10,589 nucleotides of DNA, taken from contig JAGMBK010000062.1 in NCBI GenBank assembly GCA_023129805.1, positions 1-10,589 on the forward strand. Reading direction: 5' to 3'. The translations under genes and the position numbers were made by a program. The stretch's first letter is position 1; every line of letters starts with the position of its first letter. The notes beneath the pieces were generated by a model. The model was not told the origin of the DNA, made no database searches, and saw only the letters and a program-made list of their open reading frames with translations. Shown here piece by piece: positions 1-6,874 of this stretch. Source of the DNA: Candidatus Zixiibacteriota bacterium. Its GTDB lineage: Bacteria > Zixibacteria > MSB-5A5 > SM1-73.

Positions 1-1
1 T

Positions 2-868
2 CAAATTAAGAAAACTATTTCTCCAGAAAGCAAAGGCTCTTTTAAGCCCTATGGGTTGATTGGTCTTATCATAATCATCACTGCTGAGATTCTGCTTTTG
101 CTCAAGGTGAAGCCCGTTATGATCTTCTTCACTCCCCTGGTGTGGACAGGTTATATTCTTTTTGTGGACAATCTGATATTGAAGCTTCGAGGGGAATCGC
201 TTATCTATAATCGAAGAAAAGAATTCTTTCTGATGCTTCCCATATCGGTGGCTTTGTGGCTGGTCTTTGAGTTTTACAACCTCTTTCTGGACAACTGGCA
301 CTATACAAATCTTCCAGAGAAGACATGGATAAGACTGTTCGGCTACACTTGGTCCTTTGCTACCATCTGACCCGCCATATTGGAGACTGCTGAACTTTTC
401 AGGGTTTTGCACATCTTTGATAAGATAAAAATTGGTGAAAGAAGCATCTCTCCGAAGATTTTGAGAACATCCATCGGGCTGGGAGTTATCTTATTAGTTA
501 TTCCCGTAGCATTCCCTTCCACATACCTTGCTGTCTTGGTTTGGCTGGGTTTCATATTTCTTCTGGATCCAATCAATTATTTCTTTGGGACAAAATCTCT
601 CTTTAGGGATTTAGAAAAAGGGAGGTTGACCATTCTGCTTTCTTTGTTCCTTTCCGGATTGACATGTGGTCTTTTGTGGGAATTCTGGAACTATTGGGCT
701 CTTAGCAAATGGATTTATACTGTGCCGATTTTGGAAAGCGTAAAAATATTTGAGATGCCGGTGATCGGGTATTTGGGATTTCTCCCTTTTGCAGTGGAAT
801 GCTATATCATGTATAATTCGATTGGACTGATATTTCAATATTCCAAAAGTCGAAATGACATTACCTGA
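2..868 (+). pseudogene. Polytopic membrane protein with internal duplication, 5' end outside window, broken by an in-frame TGA
   Basis: The reading frame is open from position 2, so the gene probably begins upstream of the window; TTG at 56 is only the first internal start-like codon. Codon 123 (368-370) is TGA, and the same frame continues cleanly to the TGA at 866-868. Counting from position 2, hydrophobic segments lie near residues 19-35, 39-57, 76-96, 157-187, 207-225 and 253-275. The two halves resemble each other: VWTGYILFVD (47-56) matches VWLGFIFLLD (180-189), the FEFYN...WHYT block (89-102) matches WEFWN...WIYT (226-240), and GYTWSF (114-119) matches GYLGF (256-260). It looks like a conserved membrane protein of unknown function, and I assign no activity. 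The break falls between the two repeats, in FATI-stop-PAILET. A Trp codon changed from TGG to TGA is the simplest explanation. It could also be a sequencing error, or two separately translated halves (a weak restart near 380). It converges with the archaemetzincin gene. Confidence 0.7.
368..370 (+). other. In-frame TGA inside the membrane protein gene
   Basis: This TGA interrupts an otherwise continuous frame. Codons on both sides read as ordinary membrane protein with no shift of frame. TGA also ends the sensor kinase (3206-3208) and the pseudo-HtrA lipoprotein (8497-8499), so genome-wide reassignment of TGA is unlikely. A short stem (CTGAA 390-394 with TTCAG 398-402, loop CTT) lies about 20 nt downstream, but it has no G in its loop and does not look like a selenocysteine insertion element. 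Confidence 0.75.
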
Positions 869-1135
869 ATTTAAAATGCTCTTAACTAAGAGAAGAAGAT
901 AGATCAAGCAAGGCGAGAGCAGAGGACACAAGATGGTGGATTCTAAGTCGAAAAAGGCTTTGGACCATTCCTCCAAATAGGTGGCGTGCGGCAACGTGTT
1001 GTTGTTTTGGGTATTAGAAAGCAGGACAACAGAATAGCTTTTGTTTACACAACCCATGATAACACACAAAAACCTAACCCCAATTGAAGCAGAATTGAAA
1101 CAGTGGGTTGAAACCCCTGCACAACGTTTCCTTGC

Positions 1136-1218
1136 TTCCCGTTGGTGTTCCCCAGACGGGCAGGCAGACGCCCCCGTCTGGGCGTCCGTGCATGGCTGGC
1201 AGGCTTCACCAACGGGAA
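1136..1218. repeat. Nested compound inverted repeat
   Basis: The outer arms are a perfect 12-bp inverted repeat, TTCCCGTTGGTG (1136-1147) and CACCAACGGGAA (1207-1218). Inside is a second perfect 10-bp inverted repeat, CCCAGACGGG (1151-1160) and CCCGTCTGGG (1173-1182), with a 12-nt loop. The sequence is more GC-rich than the flanking genes. It can form a branched or stacked hairpin and resembles dispersed palindromic (REP/BIME or miniature-element type) repeats. With one copy in view, its family status is inferred. Confidence 0.75.
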
Positions 1219-1226
1219 ATGAACGG

Positions 1227-1260
1227 TGGGTGTCCCCAGGATCCTGTGGAAAGAACACCC
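1227..1260. repeat. Palindrome-centred short repeat, core shared with 7479-7494
   Basis: GGGTGT (1227-1233 region) pairs with ACACCC (1255-1260) around the perfect palindrome CAGGATCCTG. The 16-mer aggatcctgtggaaag (1238-1253) occurs again at 7479-7494, where it lies inside the start of the pseudo-HtrA lipoprotein gene. The preceding GTCCCCAGGA (1232-1241) also recurs, at 7459-7468. Two copies of this length within 10 kb point to a dispersed repeat family. Confidence 0.6.
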
Positions 1261-1302
1261 GCCTGGAGCAGGGATATAATCGGTTAAAAAATGCCTTAGA
1301 TC

Positions 1303-1845
1303 CTATGAAAGAGCTTGTCTTTTCTTCTCTTCCAGCAGGATAGAGCAGGACTTGCAGAAATCTTTGGACTTGAAATCAATCTCTTCAGCGTAAGTATAAG
1401 AATGCATCACACACGCCGGTTCACGACAGTGAATTAAACCAAAAGTATGTGCCAATTCGTGAATGGCTTCCTTTTCCAACCGCTCTTTCAGCCGCTTTGG
1501 ATTTTTGGGCAATCCATACAGCTCGTCTCTCAGACGATAGGAAGAGACCACCGCCGCTTTTCCTTCTAACTGAGCCTCACCGAAGACGAAGGTTAACACC
1601 GGGACGTACAAATCCACACTGGTAACCCCTAAGATTTTGCAACTTTCTTTTGGAGCCTGTTCCAAAAGCCGAGATAAAATCCAGGTGGAGTTGAATTGAT
1701 TTCGAACCGGATCATACCCTTGCTTTAAGGAGAAAGGCTCTCGCAAGAGAGAGACTGGTAGTTTAAAAACATTGGAGAGAGTATAAGATAGATCCTCCAA
1801 GAGGCTGTTATCTGTAAAACGGAGGGGCAGTATATAAAGCTTCAC
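1303..1845 (-). CDS. amzA: Archaemetzincin family zinc metalloprotease (peptidase M54)
   Basis: This 180-residue protein carries the full archaemetzincin signature. HELAHTFGLIH (129-139) supplies the three zinc-binding histidines H129, H133 and H139 and the catalytic E130. C140, then C145 and M147 (C-x4-C-x-M), and a late C164-x2-C167 pair follow; these cysteines bind a second structural zinc in the family. The preceding VFGEA...VVSSYRLR strand region (88-106) is also typical, and the length matches the family. Members are soluble and lack a signal peptide, as here; natural substrates are mostly unknown. The start is GTG, 2 nt after the regulator stop (TAG 1848-1850), with no clear Shine-Dalgarno sequence, so translation is probably coupled to the regulator. 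The family is best known in archaea and vertebrates and is patchy in bacteria. Its place as third gene of a two-component operon is notable. The symbol follows archaeal usage. Confidence 0.9.
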   Translation of the reverse strand: MKLYILPLRFTDNSLLEDLSYTLSNVFKLPVSLLREPFSLKQGYDPVRNQFNSTWILSRLLEQAPKESCKILGVTSVDLYVPVLTFVFGEAQLEGKAAVVSSYRLRDELYGLPKNPKRLKERLEKEAIHELAHTFGLIHCREPACVMHSYTYAEEIDFKSKDFCKSCSILLEEKKRQALS

Positions 1846-1847
1846 GT

Positions 1848-3203
1848 CTATTTTCGCAAACCATATTTTTTGATTTTATTATAAAGAGTGGCTCTATCAA
1901 TTCCCAAAATTTCGGCTGAGCGAGTTATGTTCCATCCCATCTGCTCCAGCACATTTCTTATATGAGCACTTTCAACCGCCTCCAGGCTGTGATCTTCAGC
2001 AACTGCCTTTGGAGTGGGGGGAATAGGAAGATCGTCTGCAGTAATGGCAGAACCTTTAGCCACAACTATGGCTCTTTCTATGGCATTCCTCAACTCTCGT
2101 ACATTTCCCGGCCAACCGTATTCCTTTAATCGTTCCATGGCGTCCGGAGAAATGCCCGTTACGGGTTTGTTTGTGCTCTCTGCCAGCTTCTTAAGATAAT
2201 AATTGCACAAAAGCGGAATATCTGGGCGTCTTTCCCTCAAAGGGGGGATGGAGATGGAAAAGACATTCAGTCTGTAATACAGATCCCCCCTGAATTTTCC
2301 CTCTTTGACAGCCAGTTCCAGATCGCGATTGGTGGCACATATAAGGCGGAAATCCACCTTGATGATTTCATCTCCACCCACCCGGGTGAATTGTTTGGTT
2401 TCACTTACTCGCAGAAGGTCTGTCTGAGCTTTAGCGTCGATGTTTCCCACTTCATCCAAAAAGATGGTTCCTCCATTTGCCATCTCAAATTTTCCCTTGC
2501 GCCGATATAAGGCTCCGGTGAAGGCTCCCTTTTCATGTCCGAAAAACTCACTTTCAGTCAAACCTTCTGTCAATCCCCCGCAGTTGATGGTAATAATGGG
2601 GAAAAATCGTCTGGCGCTGTTGGAATGAATAGCCCGGGCGATGAGCTCCTTCCCGGTTCCACTTTCCCCTCTGATCATCACTGAGGTATCGGTTGGAGCC
2701 ACGGTTTTGATCATATCAAAGACCTTCAACATGGCTTGACTTTCCCCGATGATCTGATCTATTTCATAGAGCTCCTGAATCCTTTCTTTAAGCTGGATGT
2801 TCTCCGAAAGTAGGCGTCTTTGCTTTATGGCGTTGGCAACCAGATGAGAAAGGTAATCCGGATCCACCGGCTTGGTAACGTAGTCATATGCCCCCTCCTT
2901 CAGAGATTTAACTGCGGTATCCACGGAGGCATAAGCTGTGATCATGATAATGGTGGCACCCGGATCGATGCTTTTAATTCTCTGTTGCAACTCCATTCCA
3001 TCCATACCAGGGAGTTTTATATCCAGGAAGATGATGTCCCAAACTCCGGGCTTGATCTTTTTCAAAGCCTCATTGGCATCGACAGCTGCGTCTGCGTTGT
3101 AGCCATCTTCGATAAACCATTTGGTCAGCGAATCACGCACGCTAAGCTCATCATCCACGACTAAAATACTTACGGGTTTATCATTCTTGTTGAAATTCAT
3201 CAT
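1848..3203 (-). CDS. NtrC/ZraR-type sigma54-dependent response regulator
   Basis: The protein has about 451 residues in the standard three-domain order. The receiver domain (about 10-125) has the acidic pocket DD (17-18), phospho-acceptor D61, T89 and K111. The AAA+ sigma54-activation domain has Walker A GESGTGKE (179-186), the sigma54-contacting GAFTGA loop (226-231) and Walker B GGTIFLDE (244-251). A Fis-type helix-turn-helix (about 409-450) ends the protein. With all key residues present it should be a phosphorylation-controlled activator of RNA polymerase sigma54. I prefer ATG 3203: an AAGGGG Shine-Dalgarno sequence (3214-3209) stands 5 nt before it, and the longer GTG start at 3209 would lie inside that site. 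The stop of the partner kinase is 2 nt upstream. I saw no -24/-12 promoter in this window, so its targets probably lie elsewhere. Confidence 0.95.
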   Translation of the reverse strand: MMNFNKNDKPVSILVVDDELSVRDSLTKWFIEDGYNADAAVDANEALKKIKPGVWDIIFLDIKLPGMDGMELQQRIKSIDPGATIIMITAYASVDTAVKSLKEGAYDYVTKPVDPDYLSHLVANAIKQRRLLSENIQLKERIQELYEIDQIIGESQAMLKVFDMIKTVAPTDTSVMIRGESGTGKELIARAIHSNSARRFFPIITINCGGLTEGLTESEFFGHEKGAFTGALYRRKGKFEMANGGTIFLDEVGNIDAKAQTDLLRVSETKQFTRVGGDEIIKVDFRLICATNRDLELAVKEGKFRGDLYYRLNVFSISIPPLRERRPDIPLLCNYYLKKLAESTNKPVTGISPDAMERLKEYGWPGNVRELRNAIERAIVVAKGSAITADDLPIPPTPKAVAEDHSLEAVESAHIRNVLEQMGWNITRSAEILGIDRATLYNKIKKYGLRK

Positions 3204-3205
3204 AC

Positions 3206-4792
3206 TCACCCCTTATTTTGATCTTTTCTGAAGATTTGAGATTTTTCAAAGGAGAGCCTGTTTGTTTCATTATCAATGGAATGCAGGGGGAGCTCAATAA
3301 TGAAAGTGGAGCCTTGTCCCAGCACTGAGGTAACCTCGATTTTTCCATTGTGTCTCTCTATAATACCATAGCACACCGATAACCCTAATCCCACTCCCTT
3401 GCCCTCCTTCCTGGTGGTATAGAAAGGTTCGAAAATATGCGGAAGATCCGCGGGAGCGATGCCTGGACCGGTATCTTGAATCTGAATTTTTACTCTCTTC
3501 TTACGGAGATTGGAATTGGTTATTATACTTAAGCTGCCACCGTTGGGCATGGCCGCTGTGGCGTTATCTAAAATTGCCAAGAATGCTTGTTGGATCTGGT
3601 CTTTGTCGCAGATAACTTCTGCCTTCTCTCTCTGATAAGCTTTGACCAACTCTATATTGTTCAATTTCAAGTGATGCTCCACCAACTGCATACAACGGTC
3701 TAAGATCTGGTGCAGATCCACCACCGCAAACTCTCCTATCTGCCTTTTGGAAAAAAGCAGGAGATTTTTCACTATGTTCCCACAGCGACTAGTTTCGTCA
3801 GCTACTATAGAGAGATCCTCCTGGATGGAGGAGAGCCTTTCAGGAGTCAAATTGGGTGAAGCAAGTTTCTTCTGCGAAAGCCGGGCGTAGGTTAAGATTC
3901 CACCCAGAGGGTTATTCAGTTCGTGCGCCACGCTTGCACAAAGCTTTCCTAAAGAAACCATCTTCTCCATCTGGATCAAGTGATCCTGAATGCGTTCCAA
4001 CTCTTCCTGTGCTTTTTTTAATTCGGAGGTCATGGTATTGAAGGAATTCGCCAGCTCCCCGATTTCGTCTTTCCGGTGAAGAGGAATGGTGTAATCAAGG
4101 TTACCCATTGCAATAGCTCTTGTGCCTTCAGTCAACTTGCGAACCGGGGCACGAATCAAAGTCCAGATCAAAAACCCTGTCACAAAAAGAACGCTGATCA
4201 CCAAGACAACAGATGCCAAGATGGTCTGGCGGCGGCTACCGGCAATGTCTGCATCCACCGTCGCCAAAGACATCTGTACGTCCAACACTCCCAGGATGAA
4301 TTTCTCATCCGGGTGTAAGTGACAGCCGGAGCCGTAACAGGCAGGCTCGTTTTCTATGGGATTGATCAAAGCTAAGATCCGATGACCATCTGCAGTTATG
4401 ATTCTGTGGCGCTCTTTCGTAGCCAGAGCCTTAAGCGGCTCGGGAAAGCGGTGGCATACCTGACAAGCTTCTGAATTAATGGTAACTTTGGTGGATGCCT
4501 CTTCGGGACGGGTGGTGAAAATAACTTCACCCTTTTTGTCGTAAATCCGAATAACCTCAAACCCTGGCATCTGGCGGAAGTTTTTAAATATTTGATGAAT
4601 ATCTTCCTTACGGTTTATCAGCATGCTGTAATGAATGGATTCTTTGATCAGATCAGTAGTGCGGAGGGCGGCTAATTCAACCTGCTCCAAAAGGTCATTG
4701 GCTTCGCTTTTAACGTTTATATAAGTAAAGGTAGCCAGGCCCACAAACATCACTAAGAACAGTGCAATGAAAAATTTCAGTCCTAAAGGCAT
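3206..4792 (-). CDS. Membrane sensor histidine kinase with haem c-type periplasmic domain
   Basis: The protein has 528 residues. TM1 lies near 7-26 and TM2 near 190-211, enclosing a periplasmic sensor domain. That domain holds C110-Q-V-C-H114, a classic CXXCH haem c motif, and C152-YGSG-C-H158, a CX4CH variant. A HAMP linker (about 212-265) and a short coiled coil follow. The HisKA domain has the H-box [12 protein letters not shown] with phospho-acceptor H290. The HATPase domain shows the N box with N410, G1 DTGPG (440-444), the F box FEPFYTT and G2 GVGLGL (466-471). It should autophosphorylate and pass phosphate to the NtrC-type regulator just downstream. Covalent haem would let it sense redox state, oxygen or NO; the signal itself is inference. 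The ATG has a good GGAAGGA site 6 nt upstream. It is the first gene of the operon, with the regulator 2 nt downstream. Confidence 0.93.
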   Translation of the reverse strand: MPLGLKFFIALFLVMFVGLATFTYINVKSEANDLLEQVELAALRTTDLIKESIHYSMLINRKEDIHQIFKNFRQMPGFEVIRIYDKKGEVIFTTRPEEASTKVTINSEACQVCHRFPEPLKALATKERHRIITADGHRILALINPIENEPACYGSGCHLHPDEKFILGVLDVQMSLATVDADIAGSRRQTILASVVLVISVLFVTGFLIWTLIRAPVRKLTEGTRAIAMGNLDYTIPLHRKDEIGELANSFNTMTSELKKAQEELERIQDHLIQMEKMVSLGKLCASVAHELNNPLGGILTYARLSQKKLASPNLTPERLSSIQEDLSIVADETSRCGNIVKNLLLFSKRQIGEFAVVDLHQILDRCMQLVEHHLKLNNIELVKAYQREKAEVICDKDQIQQAFLAILDNATAAMPNGGSLSIITNSNLRKKRVKIQIQDTGPGIAPADLPHIFEPFYTTRKEGKGVGLGLSVCYGIIERHNGKIEVTSVLGQGSTFIIELPLHSIDNETNRLSFEKSQIFRKDQNKG

Positions 4793-4900
4793 ATTTTATC
4801 CTTCCCGTGTGTCTTCTATAACCGGAAGGTTCTTCTTCGCTTAGTTTTCTCCACCTCAAATAATATACTTATTTTCCGACTAAACGAAAGTATTTTTTTG
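4793..4900 (-). promoter_or_regulatory. Probable promoter and leader of the kinase-regulator-metzincin operon
   Basis: On the minus strand an AT-rich tract precedes the kinase. TATATT (4867-4862) is a plausible -10 element. The expected -35 position (about 4889-4884, TTTCGT) is poor, so I am unsure of the sigma factor. The GGAAGGA ribosome-binding site lies just before ATG 4792. No GG-N10-GC sigma54 signature is visible here, so autoregulation by the partner regulator is not supported. Confidence 0.3.
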
Positions 4901-5001
4901 TTTTTTGAGAACTAAACTTGAAGTGGGGCTGGTTTCCTGTGAGACAAGGGTGGCTTTCTCTGAATCCTAATTGCCTTACTTGTTCCAGTGCTAAAGTAAA
5001 T

Positions 5002-5469
5002 TTACCAAGCCTGTTTTCCTGTCATCATCAGTTCAACTGCCAATCTCAGACAAACTTGGCCGGGCAAGACTTGATGAAGGTATTTGATATGCACTCCACC
5101 GTCAGGGAGGGTATCTCCTAAGTGATTGACTTCTATCCCTCTATGTTTAAGTAGGAGATTTAAATGCTGAGCCTCTTCTTCCAGGAATCTTCTACCAGCT
5201 AGCCCGGAATAAAAATTTTCCAGCTCAGAATGATTCTGAAACCAATCTACTTCTGCCAGCCAGCCTTCGCCGTAAGGATCTTGTTGCAGCAACTCTGGGC
5301 GATCGGCTAATTTGGGATTTGCTTGGACCAGACGTCCGGAAAGTGGAGCAGTTAAAGGAACTGTTCCCCCTTGGGTATGTACTTTTCCAAGAAGTTGATT
5401 CTGGAGCACTTTCGTATTTGAACCATATAACTCCACCCCCGCCACAGGCGGGGGAGAGCTACCCGACAC
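5002..5469 (-). pseudogene. GcvH-like lipoyl-fold protein, N-terminally truncated remnant
   Basis: The frame reads 155 residues from a GTG at 5469. The stretch PLTAPLSGRLVQANPKLADR, followed directly by PELL and DPYGEGWL (38-71), is typical of glycine cleavage H-protein-like domains. A helix-rich tail with FLEEEAQHLNLLL (95-107) and LPDGG (121-125) follows, as in stand-alone GcvH-like proteins. What would normally precede it, the first strands of the barrel, is missing or reduced to residues 12-35. The frame upstream of about residue 12 is encoded by palindromic DNA (5436-5483), giving low-complexity SGSSPPPVAG. I see no Shine-Dalgarno site at the GTG. The simplest reading is a gene whose 5' half was lost at a repeat boundary. 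No intact lipoylation motif is visible. It could instead be a short real protein with an aberrant start. The TAA stop is at 5002-5004. Confidence 0.6.
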
Positions 5470-5483
5470 CCTTGCTTGTCGGG
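5436..5483. repeat. Two adjacent GC-rich hairpins
   Basis: CCCCCGCC (5436-5443) and GGCGGGGG (5447-5454) form a perfect 8-bp stem with a 3-nt loop. CCCGACA (5462-5468) and TGTCGGG (5477-5483) form a second 7-bp stem. The sequence is far richer in GC than its surroundings and coincides with the 5' edge of the truncated GcvH-like frame. A further CCCGACC word lies just downstream (5496-5502), and the same word forms one arm of the hairpin at 8856-8896. Confidence 0.65.
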
Positions 5484-5798
5484 CATCCTACGGAAGCCCG
5501 ACCTACCGCTATTCCCGAAGCATCAAGAAGTTAATAGCACGTAGATCAACCATGGCGAAGCTTGGTTGACATTTCTTATTTGTCCAACAGAGAAAAGAAC
5601 TCCGTCGATTTCAATCCCTATATTTTAAAAATCTCAAATTCCCTTTAAAAATATTGTATTTTAAGAAAAATCTATTAAATTACCGGTGGGGTACCAAGCG
5701 AATGCTGGTGGTATTCTTAAGGTCTCAAATTCATGTATCACAGAATAATTGATTCTGCGCACTCTTATTAGCTTGTATTAAAAAAGATAAAATTCGTT
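5484..5798. other. AT-rich non-coding stretch with two small inverted repeats
   Basis: I see no gene here. TCAACCA (5546-5552) and TGGTTGA (5563-5569) form a perfect 7-bp inverted repeat with a 10-nt spacer. CAGAAT (5741-5746) and ATTCTG (5752-5757) form a 6-bp stem with a 5-nt loop. The centre (about 5620-5680) is very AT-rich. Neither stem is followed by a T run, so neither is called a terminator. No trace of the missing membrane half of the downstream cation-efflux gene is visible in the frames I checked. Confidence 0.5.
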
Positions 5799-6084
5799 GT
5801 GTTTTTGACCCTGGGAATTTTTCTTCTGAAGTTGGTGCCCAGAAATTTGAAACCCAGTGAGGTTAAATCCGTTTTAAAAAAGGTGGAGGGAGTGGAAGAC
5901 CTGCATGAATTACGCGTATGGAACACGTCTTCTGAAGATTTAGCACTCTCCTGCCATGTTATGATAAAAAATCAAAGCACACATTCTGCTCAGAATATAT
6001 TAAACCAGATCAATCACAGCTTAAGGAGAAATTTAGGATGGGATACACACCATACAACTTGAGTGTGGTTGCTGTACGACATAA
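5799..6084 (+). pseudogene. Cation diffusion facilitator (CDF) remnant: C-terminal cytosolic domain only
   Basis: The main frame (GTG 5799 to TGA 6060-6062, 87 residues) matches the end of CDF metal exporters. It starts in the last hydrophobic helix (FLTLGIFLLKLVPRNL), then gives the cytosolic ferredoxin-like domain with VEGVEDLHELRVW and the SCHVMI strand. CDF proteins are normally about 300 residues with six membrane helices. Five or more helices are absent, and the frame is closed upstream by TAG at 5769-5771. No Shine-Dalgarno sequence precedes the GTG. The frame stops at DTHHTT, while the +1 frame across the same bases gives the expected family ending HTIQLECG and stops at TAA 6082-6084. 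That suggests a small indel in addition to the 5' truncation. I regard it as a decayed gene. Stand-alone CDF C-terminal domains exist but would need a proper start. Confidence 0.65.
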
Positions 6085-6108
6085 AGAATGGAATGTTGGC
6101 TTATTTGG

Positions 6109-6149
6109 AAGACCGAAGGTAGCTTAAAATTACCTTAACAAACGGTCTT
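6109..6149 (+). promoter_or_regulatory. Two-tier hairpin upstream of the ECF sigma factor gene
   Basis: AAGACCG (6109-6115) pairs with CGGTCTT (6143-6149), and the adjoining AAGGTA (6116-6121) pairs with TACCTT (6131-6136). The loop is 9 nt and there is a 6-nt bulge on the 3' side. Together that is 13 perfect base pairs. It lies 35 nt before the sigma factor start. It could be a weak terminator for the decayed upstream gene (only CTTT follows), a leader structure, or an operator. Confidence 0.55.
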
Positions 6150-6184
6150 TCAGCCGAAAACGTATCAAAAAACGAGAAGGATAA

Positions 6185-6874
6185 ATGATCTCTGGCAAAT
6201 TTGGGGAGCGAAAGTTCGTTAAAGAAGAAAAAAAGGATGCCGACTCCAAGATTACGCAGAAGAGATCCAATAGAACAGAGTCCAGCGCAGAAGACAAGGA
6301 TCTTTTAGACATCATAGAGAGGGCGAAGAAAGGAGACCAGTTAGCTTTTCAACAGATCGTAGAAAAGTATAAAACCCAGGTGGCCAGTATCGCTTACAAG
6401 ATGGTAGGTGATTATGAAGACGCCAAGGACATCTCGCAGATAGTATTTGTCAAGACCTATCAAAACCTGGTAAACTTCGACACCACCAAAAAGCTTTCCA
6501 CCTGGCTTTATCGAATAACCATTAATGCTTCCATTGATTTCATCCGGAAGCACAAAAAGCACAGGCATGAACTTTTAGACAATATCTTCGGTGAGCTGAG
6601 GGAGAAGAAGCAAGATGTAGAGAAGATTTATCAGCGCAATTTAATAAAATGGGCGATCAATGATTCTATGGGGGCGCTTAACCCGAGACAAAAGGCGGTT
6701 TTTGTGTTGCGGGATCTGGAGGGATTAGATATTAAGGAAGTTGCCCAGATAACTGGAATGCCACAAGCTACGGTGCGGTGGTATCTACATAGAGCACGAT
6801 CCAAACTGCGAAATGAGTTGACAAAACATCATCCTCAAATCTTAAAAAAGATGGGGATAAGACATGAAGTGTAG
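6185..6874 (+). CDS. ECF-type RNA polymerase sigma-70 factor
   Basis: This 229-residue protein starts with a lysine-rich extension of about 40 residues. Sigma region 2 (about 52-122) follows, with AFQQIVEKYK, DAKDISQIVFVKTYQNL and STWLYRITINASIDFIRK. Region 4 (about 163-212) has LNPRQKAVFVLRDLEG and the helix-turn-helix IKEVAQITGMPQATVRWYLH. There is no region 1.1 or 3, as expected for group 4 factors. It would direct RNA polymerase to a stress regulon. The ATG follows GAAGGA (6175-6181). The last 11 nt overlap the zinc-finger anti-sigma gene, the usual arrangement for a sigma factor held inactive by its neighbour. I could not identify a convincing self-type promoter upstream, so autoregulation is open. 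Confidence 0.95.
   Translation: MISGKFGERKFVKEEKKDADSKITQKRSNRTESSAEDKDLLDIIERAKKGDQLAFQQIVEKYKTQVASIAYKMVGDYEDAKDISQIVFVKTYQNLVNFDTTKKLSTWLYRITINASIDFIRKHKKHRHELLDNIFGELREKKQDVEKIYQRNLIKWAINDSMGALNPRQKAVFVLRDLEGLDIKEVAQITGMPQATVRWYLHRARSKLRNELTKHHPQILKKMGIRHEV

Larger units (their letters stand above)
869..1302. other. Intergenic region between convergent genes, no credible CDS
   Basis: This 434-base stretch separates the 3' ends of the membrane protein (+) and archaemetzincin (-) genes. Open frames here have no recognisable protein signature and run across palindromes. A weak stem sits just after the membrane gene (CTCTT 879-883 with AAGAG 888-892), without a following T run, so I do not call it a terminator. 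GGGTTGAAACCC at 1105-1116 is a short near-palindrome. The main content is the compound inverted repeat at 1136-1218 and a palindrome-centred repeat at 1227-1260, described separately. Confidence 0.6.

Noticed and set aside
368..402. Selenocysteine or genetic-code reassignment at the internal TGA
   Set aside because: TGA ends other genes here, the downstream stem has only 5 bp and no G in its loop, and the site is in a membrane protein where Trp would fit.
611..1258. Long open frame on the minus strand
   Set aside because: It is antisense to the membrane protein gene for its 3' half and crosses the palindromic repeat in its 5' half, with no recognisable domain.
1041..1343. Open frame of 100 codons on the plus strand
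   Set aside because: It runs through the nested palindromes, resembles no family and overlaps the 3' end of the archaemetzincin gene. The protein sequence is repeat-encoded.
1136..5570. CRISPR array
   Set aside because: The palindromes are not regularly spaced direct repeats, and no cas-like gene is present.
4793..6180. Sigma54 (-24/-12) promoter for the regulator's own operon or neighbours
   Set aside because: I found no GG-N10-GC arrangement with flanking consensus in the gaps on either strand. The few GG/GC pairs have the wrong spacing.
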